Source: Clostridia bacterium (GTDB taxonomy: Bacteria; Bacillota_A; Clostridia; Christensenellales; Borkfalkiaceae). From it: a stretch of 11,453 nucleotides of DNA. Positions 4,611 through 11,453 of this stretch are shown here, one piece after another (the first letter of the stretch is position 1; each line of letters starts with the position of its first letter). The position numbers and the translations under genes are program-made. The stretch is from contig JAGASB010000033.1 in the NCBI GenBank assembly GCA_017621955.1, positions 1 to 11,453 on the forward strand. The letters are read 5' to 3'. The notes under the pieces were generated by a model, which saw only the letters and a program-made list of their open reading frames with translations, was not told the origin of the DNA and did not search any database.

Positions 4611-5228
4611 ATGAATATTGTTACAATCAGTCGTGAATTTGGAAGTGGTGGTAGAGAGTTAGGCAAACGCCTTGCCGATATTTTAGGATACGATTATTAC
4701 GACCGTGAAATTATAACCGAAATTGCGAAGCGCCACGACGTTGATGAAAAATACGTTGAATATGCGCTCAATAACCACGCTTGGCAAACGTTTACGCTTT
4801 CTTTTCATCATTCGTTTGTTTCACCCGTTGCAATACAGTCCCCCGACACTAAACTTTTACAAGAGCAAAGAAAAATCATTGAGGAAATTGCAGACTCTGG
4901 TAAAAACTGCATAATAGTAGGTAGAAATGCGGACGTACTTTTAAAAGATAAAAATCCGCTCAATCTTTTTGTTTGTGCGGATATGGATTCTAAAATTAAG
5001 CGTTGCCAAGAACGTGCAGAAAACGGCGAAAACCTTTCGTATAAACAAATCAAACGTATGATTAAACGCATTGATAAAAACCGTGAACGCACACGTTACA
5101 TCATTGCAGACGGCGAATGGGGTGATAGAAAGTCTTATCACTTAATCGTCAACACAACCGATTGGGACATTAAAGAACTTGCAAATGCAATGGCATCTTT
5201 TGTTAAAACTTGGTTTGAAAACAAATAA
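4611..5228 (+). CDS. Cytidylate-kinase-like family protein
   Basis: The 205-residue cytosolic protein belongs to the cytidylate kinase-like family (Cytidylate_kin2). It opens with MNIVTISREFGSGGRELGKRLA, the family's nucleotide-binding loop (residues 7-19), followed by LGYDYYDREIITEIAK. A central IIVGRNADVLL, the DSKIKRCQER segment and a basic lid-like region (KRMIKRIDKNRERTRYI) follow the usual order. The family resembles enzymes transferring phosphate to CMP, but its members often coexist with a true cmk and their substrate is not firmly known, so I give no symbol. It is a single-gene unit with its own promoter, a good ribosome site (AAGGAG, 6 bases before ATG) and a terminator shared with the convergent gene. 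Confidence 0.88.
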   Translation: MNIVTISREFGSGGRELGKRLADILGYDYYDREIITEIAKRHDVDEKYVEYALNNHAWQTFTLSFHHSFVSPVAIQSPDTKLLQEQRKIIEEIADSGKNCIIVGRNADVLLKDKNPLNLFVCADMDSKIKRCQERAENGENLSYKQIKRMIKRIDKNRERTRYIIADGEWGDRKSYHLIVNTTDWDIKELANAMASFVKTWFENK

Positions 5229-5240
5229 TTTTTAAACTTA

Positions 5241-5267
5241 AAAAAACCGTCGAACGACGGTTTTTTT
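5241..5267. terminator. Bidirectional terminator between convergent genes
   Basis: CCGTC-GAAC-GACGG, flanked by A6 and T7, can terminate the kinase-like gene on the plus strand and the secreted-protein gene on the minus strand. Confidence 0.9.
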
Positions 5268-5277
5268 ATTTTGCTTT

Positions 5278-6381
5278 TTAGTTTATAATAGTCGGCTTAA
5301 TTCCGTTTGCGTACGCTTTTATAATGTCTTGTTCCCAAGTATCGTAAAAGTCAATTTCTTCCATTGCAACAAGTGCAACATTGCTGATTGAACGAACGTG
5401 ATTTTCAATCACAAAATCAGAATATACATATTTAACCGTACCATTGTCAGTATACGTTAGGTACGCCCTTGCGCAAAATTCCCTTGTGATATTGCTTTCT
5501 TTTATATCTACTATTGCACAGTTAAATCCATAATAACCGTCCGTTTCACAAGTATTATCGTTATTCCACTTACTAGCTACTATGTTAAGAACCGTTTTAT
5601 TTTCAGTTGACTTAAAAGTAACTTCGTTTATTTCTAAAAGGTAGTCCTTAGGAATTATAATCATACCTACTCTTACGTCGGTATAATTCTGCACACAACT
5701 GTCATAAAAACTCTTTTCAACTTTCCCTGAAAATCTTAAACCTGGTTGCGTTTCGGATAGTCTTAACGATGCACCCGTATCGGTAAAAATTTTAAGTTTA
5801 TATGAGTAAACAAAATCCAACGCAAAATTTGAATCGGGCATATATGCCGTAATTGCAACTTTTATTTTATTCACACCGCTATCAGCCGTAAAATCAACGA
5901 ACGCATCTGTCCACTCACTTAAAACTGTTGACTTAAACTCAGCACCATCATAAGTAGCATATAAACTACTTCCCTTATACGCTGTAATTGAAACCTTACA
6001 CGTTGCTTGTGCATTCTTAGTTTTAAACTTTACGCCAACACGATAAGTTTCGCCTGCGCTTACCGTAGAAAATTCGTTAGTAGTTAAAACGTGAGTTCCT
6101 TTACTAGTAATATTTAATTGACTTTTACCGTCATAAGCACCGCTATTTGATTCTACGTTTAGATATGCTGAATTTGAATCATCATCTTTCTTTATAGTCC
6201 AATAACTTGGTTCATTATTTCCGAAAAAATCATTAGGAGTTGACTGTTCAAAACTGCTGTTATATATAAAAGTTGTCACTAAGTCTGTTTGCGCATTGAC
6301 GGTATTAATAGAACTTAAAGGAAACGTTAGAGCGAAGAACAACGCAAATATTGATAAAACAATTCTTTTTGCTACTTTCAT
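5278..6381 (-). CDS. Secreted two-domain surface or carbohydrate-binding-like protein
   Basis: The 367-residue protein starts with a clear Sec signal peptide (basic MKVAKR, hydrophobic core, likely cleavage after VNA at residue 30). The first mature domain (about 35-195) has the pattern of a beta-sandwich carbohydrate-binding module (NSSFEQ, WTI, then alternating strands ending ALDFVYSYKL). The second (about 203-360), starting GASLRLSETQPGLRFSG and passing through VRVGMIIIPKDYLL and ARAYLTYTDNGTV, is a repeatedly seen but uncharacterised extracellular domain of gut Clostridia, as far as I recall. No catalytic residues, LPxTG motif, S-layer repeats or C-terminal membrane anchor are visible, so it is either released or held non-covalently. 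AGGTGAG lies just before the ATG. The 38-residue peptide gene ends 12 bases upstream, so they are likely one transcript. Confidence 0.8.
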   Translation of the reverse strand: MKVAKRIVLSIFALFFALTFPLSSINTVNAQTDLVTTFIYNSSFEQSTPNDFFGNNEPSYWTIKKDDDSNSAYLNVESNSGAYDGKSQLNITSKGTHVLTTNEFSTVSAGETYRVGVKFKTKNAQATCKVSITAYKGSSLYATYDGAEFKSTVLSEWTDAFVDFTADSGVNKIKVAITAYMPDSNFALDFVYSYKLKIFTDTGASLRLSETQPGLRFSGKVEKSFYDSCVQNYTDVRVGMIIIPKDYLLEINEVTFKSTENKTVLNIVASKWNNDNTCETDGYYGFNCAIVDIKESNITREFCARAYLTYTDNGTVKYVYSDFVIENHVRSISNVALVAMEEIDFYDTWEQDIIKAYANGIKPTIIN

Positions 6382-6393
6382 CTCTCACCTAAA

Positions 6394-6510
6394 TTAAAAA
6401 AACGGGTCTATACCAACGTTATCAAAATCGCCAAAAGGACTATTCATAACAACGTCTTTTGTTAAACTAAGTATATAAATTTCAATACCGTTATAATATT
6501 TTTTTGTCAT
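6394..6510 (-). CDS. 38-residue peptide between the mscS-type gene and the secreted-protein gene
   Basis: This frame encodes a peptide beginning MTKKYYNGIEIYILSL, with a middle TKDVVMNSPFG and an acidic, aromatic end DFDNVGIDPFF. It starts 17 bases after the mscS-type stop and stops 12 bases before the secreted-protein ATG. AGGA lies about 10 bases before the ATG. The pattern (basic/aromatic start, an isoleucine-rich strand, DVV followed by a small acidic tail) recalls numerous short peptides of unknown function in Clostridia, whose usual form is MKKxYxxPxxEI...DVI..S. It has no signal peptide or helix of membrane length. Whether it is made is not proven; the tight spacing on both sides favours it. 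Confidence 0.55.
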   Translation of the reverse strand: MTKKYYNGIEIYILSLTKDVVMNSPFGDFDNVGIDPFF

Positions 6511-6527
6511 TCGTATGTTTTCCTATA

Positions 6528-7358
6528 TTATTTTTCGTTTTTAATATGCACGTCAAGTTGATTAAATGGAATTTCTATACCATTATCGTCAAACGCCTTT
6601 TTAATGCTTTCTAACACGTCGAAGTTTACCGTCCAATAATCTGAATTTTTAACCCAAACACGCACTTTTATATTTATGCTTGAAGCACCGTGTTCTGTCA
6701 TTCTAACAAACGGAACGGGGTCTTTAAGAACAAGTTCGTGATTAGATAAAACTTCTAATATAATGCCTTTGGCTTTTTCGTAATCATCTGCATACCCAAT
6801 TGAAAAGGTCATATCTAAACGGCGTAATTCTTTTTCCGAATAGTTTACAATATCGCCATTTGCAAGCGAGCCGTTGGGAATATAAACAACCTTATTATCT
6901 GGCGTAATAAGTTTGGTATAAGTTATTCGTATATCAGCGACAGTTCCGCCGTGCCCTTGCGCTTCAATATAGTCGTCAACTCTAAAAGGACGTGTTAAAA
7001 TAAGCAAAACACCGCCTGCTAAGTTTGACAGCGCACCGTTTACCGCTAAACCCACACACACGCCAAGTGACGTAACAAGCGCAGTTAGTCCACTTGTATC
7101 AATGCCAACAAACCCAACTAAACATATAGTAACAACTATTTTTAACCCCAAACGCAAAATATACGCAAGTGTTTTCATTATGGTTTTATCAGCGTTCTTT
7201 TTGGTTGCTCTCTTTTCAACTCTACGAGCAAAAGCATTTATTATCTTAAACGATACAAACATTATAAGTAACGCAATCAAAACTCTTGCAATTGAATCTA
7301 GTAGTGCTTGACTAACCACCCACTCTTTAATTTTTTGCCAAATTTCTTCAATAGTCAT
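6528..7358 (-). CDS. mscS: MscS-family small-conductance mechanosensitive channel
   Basis: The 276-residue protein has the layout of a minimal MscS: TM1 at about 20-43, TM2 at about 62-86 and the pore-lining TM3 at about 90-123 with the Gly/Ala-rich stretch GLAVNGALSNLAGG. It continues into the beta domain (RPFRVDDYIEAQGHGGTV, then TPDNKVVYIPNGSLANGDIVNYS) and the C-terminal alpha-beta domain. It opens on membrane tension during osmotic downshock and releases solutes. The start has AAGGAGAG 4 bases upstream and a consensus promoter behind it. The length matches the family (E. coli MscS 286 residues). Two genes follow without a visible terminator, so it probably heads a three-gene transcript. 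Confidence 0.95.
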   Translation of the reverse strand: MTIEEIWQKIKEWVVSQALLDSIARVLIALLIMFVSFKIINAFARRVEKRATKKNADKTIMKTLAYILRLGLKIVVTICLVGFVGIDTSGLTALVTSLGVCVGLAVNGALSNLAGGVLLILTRPFRVDDYIEAQGHGGTVADIRITYTKLITPDNKVVYIPNGSLANGDIVNYSEKELRRLDMTFSIGYADDYEKAKGIILEVLSNHELVLKDPVPFVRMTEHGASSINIKVRVWVKNSDYWTVNFDVLESIKKAFDDNGIEIPFNQLDVHIKNEK

Positions 7359-7383
7359 AATTCTCTCCTTAAACTACGTTAAA

Positions 7384-7412
7384 ATAATATCATTAACAAT
7401 AAATTTTGTCAA
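7384..7412 (-). promoter_or_regulatory. Sigma-A promoter of the mscS-type gene
   Basis: On the minus strand TTGACA and TATTAT are spaced by exactly 17 bases, about 25 bases upstream of the start codon. Confidence 0.85.
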
Positions 7413-7485
7413 TCGTATAATATATAATAGACTAATTTTAGCCGTTTTCAATGAGTTTTTTGTAGATTTTTTATTAAAAACATAG

Positions 7486-7491
7486 TATAAT
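7486..7491 (+). promoter_or_regulatory. -10 box of trmO, implying a leaderless mRNA
   Basis: TATAAT ends 6 bases before the trmO ATG, so transcription would begin at or within a base or two of the start codon. The -35 is weak (TAGATT at 7463-7468, 17-base spacing). No Shine-Dalgarno sequence lies upstream of the ATG. Confidence 0.65.
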
Positions 7492-7497
7492 CTTTAT

Positions 7498-8187
7498 ATG
7501 AATGATTTGACTATTACGCCAATTGCATACATAGAAAACGATTTTAAGGAAAAATTTGGTGTGCCACGCCAAAGCGGTCGTGCACCGTCAGTAATTTCAA
7601 AAATTACATTTCTACCAGAATACCGCTCTAATGACGCAGTGCGTGGCATAGAAGATTTTTCTCACCTTTGGCTTATTTTCGATTTTTCAAAATGCCACAG
7701 GGACGGCTTTACGCCATTAATTCGACCACCACGTCTTGGTGGAAATGAAAAGGTGGGCGTTTTTGCTAGCCGTTCACCTTTTAGACCAAACAATTTAGGA
7801 CTTTCATCTGTTAAACTTATCAAGGTTGATTATCAAGATAAAAACGCACCGGTCCTTTACGTTTCGGGGGCAGACTTAATTGATAAAACACCTATCTTCG
7901 ATATTAAACCATATCTTCCGTTCAGCGACTGCCACAACGACGCAAAAGGCGGTTTTGCCGACCAAAAGCAAAACCATCACTTAAACGTTATAATCCCACC
8001 ACAAATTGCAAGTTTGCTAAGCGAAGAAAAACTTCAAGCGCTTAAAGAGTGCCTAGCCGACGACCCACGCCCATCTTATCACGATGACGGTAGAACTTAT
8101 GGTATGGCGTACGGTAATTTCAACGTTAAGTTTGACGTAAAAGGCGATACTTTAACCGTACATTCAATAGAAAAAAGTTCTAACTAA
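7498..8187 (+). CDS. trmO: tRNA (N6-threonylcarbamoyladenosine-37 N6)-methyltransferase TrmO
   Basis: TrmO (TsaA/YaeB) uses S-adenosylmethionine to methylate t6A at position 37 of certain threonine tRNAs. The 229 residues contain the family's marks in order: PIAYI near the N-terminus, FGVPRQSGRAP, GIEDFSHLWLIFDF, the RSPFRPNNLGLSSVKL signature, GADLIDKTPIFDIKPYLPFSD, and a C-terminal DDPRPSY followed by GRTYGMAYGNFNVKF. Size matches the E. coli protein (235). The start is fixed by homology: PIAYI follows within seven residues, leaving only a TTG three codons in as an alternative, and neither has a ribosome site. It is divergent from the mscS-type gene, monocistronic, and ends at a shared terminator. 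Confidence 0.95.
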   Translation: MNDLTITPIAYIENDFKEKFGVPRQSGRAPSVISKITFLPEYRSNDAVRGIEDFSHLWLIFDFSKCHRDGFTPLIRPPRLGGNEKVGVFASRSPFRPNNLGLSSVKLIKVDYQDKNAPVLYVSGADLIDKTPIFDIKPYLPFSDCHNDAKGGFADQKQNHHLNVIIPPQIASLLSEEKLQALKECLADDPRPSYHDDGRTYGMAYGNFNVKFDVKGDTLTVHSIEKSSN

Positions 8188-8206
8188 AAGCAATAAACTA
8201 CACTAA

Positions 8207-8243
8207 AAAAGGATAACGTTTTAATTTTTTACGTTATCCTTTT
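8207..8243. terminator. Bidirectional terminator between trmO and the polysaccharide operon
   Basis: AAAAGGATAACGT pairs with ACGTTATCCTTTT across an 11-base loop. T-runs follow on both strands, so it serves trmO and, on the minus strand, the end of the capF-capG operon. Confidence 0.85.
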
Positions 8244-8252
8244 GCTTTTAAC

Positions 8253-9431
8253 TTAGTTTTTTCTCCAAACCATTTTATTGACAACGCCCGTATAAGACTG
8301 AATCAGTTTAACAACTTTTGTAGAAACGTTTTCTTCAACGTAGTCGGGTACGGGAATACCAAAATTCCCGTCTTTATTTAACTTTACCGCAGTTTCAACT
8401 GCTTGAAGCAAACTATTTTCATCAATTCCAGCAAGCACAAAACAAGCTTTATCAAGCGCTTCCGGTCTTTCAGTACTAGTTCTAATACATACTGCTGAAA
8501 TAGGCTTTCCTATTGATAAAAAGAAACTTGATTCTTCGGGAAGCGTTCCACTATCCGAAACGACTGCAAAAGCGTTCATTTGAAGTTTATTGTAATCGTG
8601 GAAGCCCAAAGGTTCGTGGCGAATTACCCTTTTATCAAGTTTAAATCCACTTTTTTCAAGTTTGTTTCTGCTTCTTGGATGGCAAGAATATAATATTGGC
8701 ATATCATACTTTTCTGCCATTTTATTTATTGCATTAAATAGTGAATTAAAGTTTTTATCCGTATCTATATTTTCTTCCCTATGTGCTGAAAGTAAAATAT
8801 ATTTACCTGCCGTAAGTTTAAGTTTATCCAAAATATCAGATTTTTCTATATCGACTAAATTCGTATGCAAAACTTCTGCCATAGGACTGCCCGTTACAAA
8901 AGTCCTTTCCTTAGGAAGCCCACAGTCAGCAAGATATCTTCTTGCGTGTTCGCTGTACGCCATATTTACATCCGAAATAATATCTACTATACGGCGATTA
9001 GTTTCTTCGGGCAAACATTCATCCTTGCAACGATTGCCTGCTTCCATATGAAATATTGGAATATGTAGCCTTTTTGCAGGTATTGCTGATAAACAACTGT
9101 TAGTATCCCCTAAAATCAAAAGCGCATCGGGTTTTATTTGGTTCATAAGCTTATATGAACAGTTGATAATATTACCAACCGTTGCACCTAAGTCGTCACC
9201 AACCGCATCCATATAAACTTCGGGGTCAGCAAGTTTTAAATCCTTAAAAAATACGCCGTTAAGATTATAATCGTAATTTTGACCTGTGTGTGCCAAAACG
9301 CAATCAAAATATTGACGGCACTTATTTATTACCGAAGATAACCTAATAATTTCAGGACGTGTGCCTACTATTATCAAAAGTTTAAGTTTTCCGTTATCCT
9401 TAAATTTAATATCAGAATAATCAAGTTTCAT
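8253..9431 (-). CDS. capG: CapG/WecB-like non-hydrolysing UDP-sugar 2-epimerase
   Basis: The 392-residue cytosolic enzyme is of the UDP-GlcNAc 2-epimerase family. Visible motifs are GTRPEIIRLS (from residue 23), HTGQNYDYNLN, LGDTNSCLS, FHMEAGNRC, PEETNRRIVD, SAHREENID, PLGFHDYNKLQ and SDSGTLPEESS, covering the Arg, Asp, Glu, Glu and His that act in WecB-type catalysis. GNRC and GFHDYNKLQ match Staphylococcus aureus CapG better than WecB/MnaA. CapG converts the product of CapE and CapF into UDP-N-acetyl-L-fucosamine for capsule or wall polysaccharide. A capF-like gene two positions upstream supports this. It starts 2 bases after the preceding stop, with AGGAG inside that gene. About 14 extra residues precede the first strand. 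Last gene of the operon. Confidence 0.9.
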   Translation of the reverse strand: MKLDYSDIKFKDNGKLKLLIIVGTRPEIIRLSSVINKCRQYFDCVLAHTGQNYDYNLNGVFFKDLKLADPEVYMDAVGDDLGATVGNIINCSYKLMNQIKPDALLILGDTNSCLSAIPAKRLHIPIFHMEAGNRCKDECLPEETNRRIVDIISDVNMAYSEHARRYLADCGLPKERTFVTGSPMAEVLHTNLVDIEKSDILDKLKLTAGKYILLSAHREENIDTDKNFNSLFNAINKMAEKYDMPILYSCHPRSRNKLEKSGFKLDKRVIRHEPLGFHDYNKLQMNAFAVVSDSGTLPEESSFFLSIGKPISAVCIRTSTERPEALDKACFVLAGIDENSLLQAVETAVKLNKDGNFGIPVPDYVEENVSTKVVKLIQSYTGVVNKMVWRKN

Positions 9432-9433
9432 TA

Positions 9434-10675
9434 CTATTTCTCCTGTAAATCAGTTTCAAATATTGCTAACTTATCATAAATAACTTTTCTTTTTTCTGCT
9501 TCGGGAAGCATTTTTACAATGGATGGACGCTTACCAATAATGCTCAAAAACACGAACCGTATAGCCTTATACACATAAACAAAAGGATAAAGCAATATAC
9601 ATTTTTTTACTGCTTTTTTTCTTAAAACTGCTTTGTGCAAGCCGTGTGCTAAGTTATAAACTGCACCGTGTTTAGTTCCACCTTTGCCGTGTTCGGAAAT
9701 AAGCATACCGCTACTTGAACGGTTTTCATCTTTTCGTCCAAAGTTACCGCCCGTTAATATATCGTTTATTATTTGTGCACATACATCGTCATCTGCATCT
9801 TTTGCCCAAGCAGGTAAGATTGAATTTAAGTATACTGCGCCAACTTTGGTCATTATTTTAGCATAATTATATAAACCTATCTTTTTCAAAAACGGCAATA
9901 ATTTTTCTTGCCAAAACGCTTCATTGTGTGTTTTATTTACAAACACTGTCCAGTCGGAAAGGTGCCTTAATCCAAAACCTTCGCCAAGCATATGGTGTTG
10001 CATGTGCAGTAGCAATATTAGTGCGTGATTTAAATCGGTTGGAGCATTAAACTCACAACTTTCATAAGATTTTTTTACGGGCGCATATACTGCGTCTTTT
10101 AAAAACTCTTTAACCAATTCGCCTATCTTTCCGTATGGAACACCCGCCACTTCAAAGTGCATTTCTAAGTGAGCCCCTGGTTTTTTGAAAACGACGTGGT
10201 TTGGGTGGCCACCACTAGATAATGTGTAGCCATTATCTATAAGTAATTTTTCAATTTCACTCTGCTGTTTTGGTTCAATCAAAAAGTCAACGTCGCCAAG
10301 CGCCCTTAAAATAGGTTTATTATAATAAGAACACGCCGACGTTCCTTTTAATATCAAATATGGATGTTTTTCACCTAAAATATTTATCAATTCTTGTTGC
10401 GAATTGATAACTTTCATATTCGATTGCATAACACGCATTGAGTATGCGCTCCACTTAGCAAAAATATTTTCAGGTATAAATTTTTTGTAAACGGCACAAG
10501 AATCTAATGCGCAAAGTGGGACAGACTGCACGATTGACTCTTTTGCAACTTCTTCCCAATTAACGCCGTCTATTTCTTGGTCAGATAAAACCAATTCGTT
10601 AGCATTGCCGTTTACGTTAAGCGATATTAAATTAAGCAAAACTTTTTGCTCTTTGGTCATGTTAAACTGCGACAT
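9434..10675 (-). CDS. Nucleotidyltransferase-fold family protein (NTP_transf_5-like) in a polysaccharide operon
   Basis: The 413-residue protein has a nucleotidyltransferase core: KGTSACSYYNKPILRALGDVDFLI, with the G-T/S turn at 111-113 and a D-x-D pair at Asp128/Asp130, followed by HLEMHFEV and the histidine-rich LLLHMQHHMLGEGFGLRHLSDW, all usual for the uncharacterised NTP_transf_5 family. Such proteins recur in polysaccharide, lipopolysaccharide and peptide-modification clusters, but their substrate is not established. The N-terminal ~100 residues are helical. The C-terminal part has a basic amphipathic or hydrophobic stretch (KKCILLYPFVYVYKAIRFVFLSIIG) that may touch the membrane. It sits 2 bases after the capF-like gene, with GGAG overlapping that gene's last codons, and 2 bases before the capG-like gene, so the three are one unit. 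Confidence 0.8.
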   Translation of the reverse strand: MSQFNMTKEQKVLLNLISLNVNGNANELVLSDQEIDGVNWEEVAKESIVQSVPLCALDSCAVYKKFIPENIFAKWSAYSMRVMQSNMKVINSQQELINILGEKHPYLILKGTSACSYYNKPILRALGDVDFLIEPKQQSEIEKLLIDNGYTLSSGGHPNHVVFKKPGAHLEMHFEVAGVPYGKIGELVKEFLKDAVYAPVKKSYESCEFNAPTDLNHALILLLHMQHHMLGEGFGLRHLSDWTVFVNKTHNEAFWQEKLLPFLKKIGLYNYAKIMTKVGAVYLNSILPAWAKDADDDVCAQIINDILTGGNFGRKDENRSSSGMLISEHGKGGTKHGAVYNLAHGLHKAVLRKKAVKKCILLYPFVYVYKAIRFVFLSIIGKRPSIVKMLPEAEKRKVIYDKLAIFETDLQEK

Positions 10676-10677
10676 TA

Positions 10678-11453
10678 TTACTCCACTATTTCAAAAAACG
10701 TATCGGGGTGGTTTGAGTCAAACTTTTCGTTTGCCCACATTACCGTAACTAAGTTTTCCGTATCAGATAAATTAATTATGTTATGAGCGTAGCCAGGTAA
10801 CATATGCACGGCTTTAATATCTTCGCCACTGACTTCAAAATTAAGCACTTCACTACTTCCAATCTTGCGTTGCTGAATAAGTCCGTGCCCTGCAACTACG
10901 ATAAAAAACTCCCACTTAGTGTTATGCCAATGCTGACCTTTGGTTATACCTGGTTTTGAAATATTAATAGAAACTTGTCCGCATTTTGCAGTCTTTATTA
11001 GTTCAGTAAAACTGCCCCTGTCGTCCACGTTCATCTTTAACGAAAACGCAACTTTTTCTTTGGGTAAATACGAAAGGTAAGTTGAATAGAGTTTCTTTTC
11101 AAAACTGCCACAAGGTATTTCGGGTATTTCAAGCGTAGTCGGTTGAACACTAAACTTACTAAGCAAATCTTCAATTTCACCAAGCGTTACCTTATGCGTA
11201 ATAGGACAATAACAGTATTTACCGTCATCGGTAGGAACAGGTGTTAGTCCGTCGTACTCACAACGGTTTTCTTTATTACATAGTGCGAGTAGCATTTGGT
11301 CAATTAAATCGTCAATATATAAAAGTTCTAGTTCTATTGCCCTATCATTTACTGTAATCGGCAAACCGTTTGCCGTGTTATGACAAAACGTTGCAACGGC
11401 ACTGTTGTAGTTTGGCCTACACCACTTGCCGAACAAGTTGGGAAAGCGATATA
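10678..11453 (-). CDS. capF: CapF-like epimerase/reductase, 5' end beyond the window
   Basis: The visible frame runs to the window edge and reads YRFPNLFGKWCRPNYNS, the middle of CapF/WbjC/FnlB enzymes, so the start lies outside. What remains is the last part of the N-terminal short-chain dehydrogenase/reductase domain (substrate-side segment with ELLYIDDLIDQML) and the complete C-terminal cupin (about the last 125 residues), including GITKGQHWHNTKWEFFIVVAGHG with its metal-binding histidines and AVHMLPGYAHNIINLSD. In S. aureus the cupin performs C3 epimerisation and the reductase domain an NADPH-dependent C4 reduction on the CapE product, toward UDP-N-acetyl-L-fucosamine. A capE-like dehydratase is expected further upstream. 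It is the first visible gene of the operon and stops 2 bases before the next. Confidence 0.92.
   Translation of the reverse strand, partial: YRFPNLFGKWCRPNYNSAVATFCHNTANGLPITVNDRAIELELLYIDDLIDQMLLALCNKENRCEYDGLTPVPTDDGKYCYCPITHKVTLGEIEDLLSKFSVQPTTLEIPEIPCGSFEKKLYSTYLSYLPKEKVAFSLKMNVDDRGSFTELIKTAKCGQVSINISKPGITKGQHWHNTKWEFFIVVAGHGLIQQRKIGSSEVLNFEVSGEDIKAVHMLPGYAHNIINLSDTENLVTVMWANEKFDSNHPDTFFEIVE

Noticed and set aside
4808..5141. Open minus-strand frames opposite the cytidylate-kinase-like gene
   Set aside because: Composition is that of an antisense shadow (Leu/Arg/Ser-rich) and the plus-strand protein is clearly conserved.
8662..9068. Open plus-strand frames opposite the capG-like gene
   Set aside because: They overlap a strongly supported gene, lack ribosome sites and show no family motifs.

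Overview
The window is AT-rich, bacterial and gene-dense, with A/T-ending codons, strong AGGAGG-type Shine-Dalgarno (SD) sites and sigma-A promoters (TTGACA-17-TATAAT class). This points to a low-GC Firmicute of the Clostridia type. The secreted protein and the 38-residue peptide look like those of uncultured gut Clostridia, but I cannot place it more precisely. No rRNA, tRNA, transposase or CRISPR array was seen.

Region 1 (1-4452) looks accessory. It opens with a dispersed repeat array (1-335) with no convincing gene. Next comes a minus-strand pair: a small putative antitoxin overlapping a GNAT-like toxin. The pair is bracketed by two copies of a 65-bp structured repeat. A TetR-family regulator then stands divergent to a zinc-type CDF efflux pump; two copies of a 16-bp operator suggest an SczA-like activator/repressor switch. 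After the pump is a short fossil-like coding tail plus an inverted repeat that may derive from a resistance-gene leader. A Cro/CI-type regulator then faces a four-helix membrane protein across an intergenic region with two matching 16-bp operators and overlapping promoters. A 41-residue membrane peptide gene lies convergent to that membrane gene and carries its terminator inside its own codons.

Region 2 (4453-8250) looks chromosomal: a cytidylate-kinase-like protein; a minus-strand run of an MscS-type channel, a 38-residue peptide and a secreted two-domain surface protein; and, divergent from the channel, the tRNA methyltransferase trmO, which appears to have a leaderless mRNA.

Region 3 (8251-11453) is the distal end of a minus-strand polysaccharide operon for UDP-N-acetyl-L-fucosamine: a capF-like gene cut by the window edge, a nucleotidyltransferase-fold protein, and a capG/wecB-like 2-epimerase, spaced by 2 bases each and closed by a two-way terminator.

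The most interesting points are the repeat-bracketed GNAT module with an atypical acetyl-CoA loop, the two divergent regulatory switches with paired operators, the two small genes found by eye, and the leaderless trmO.
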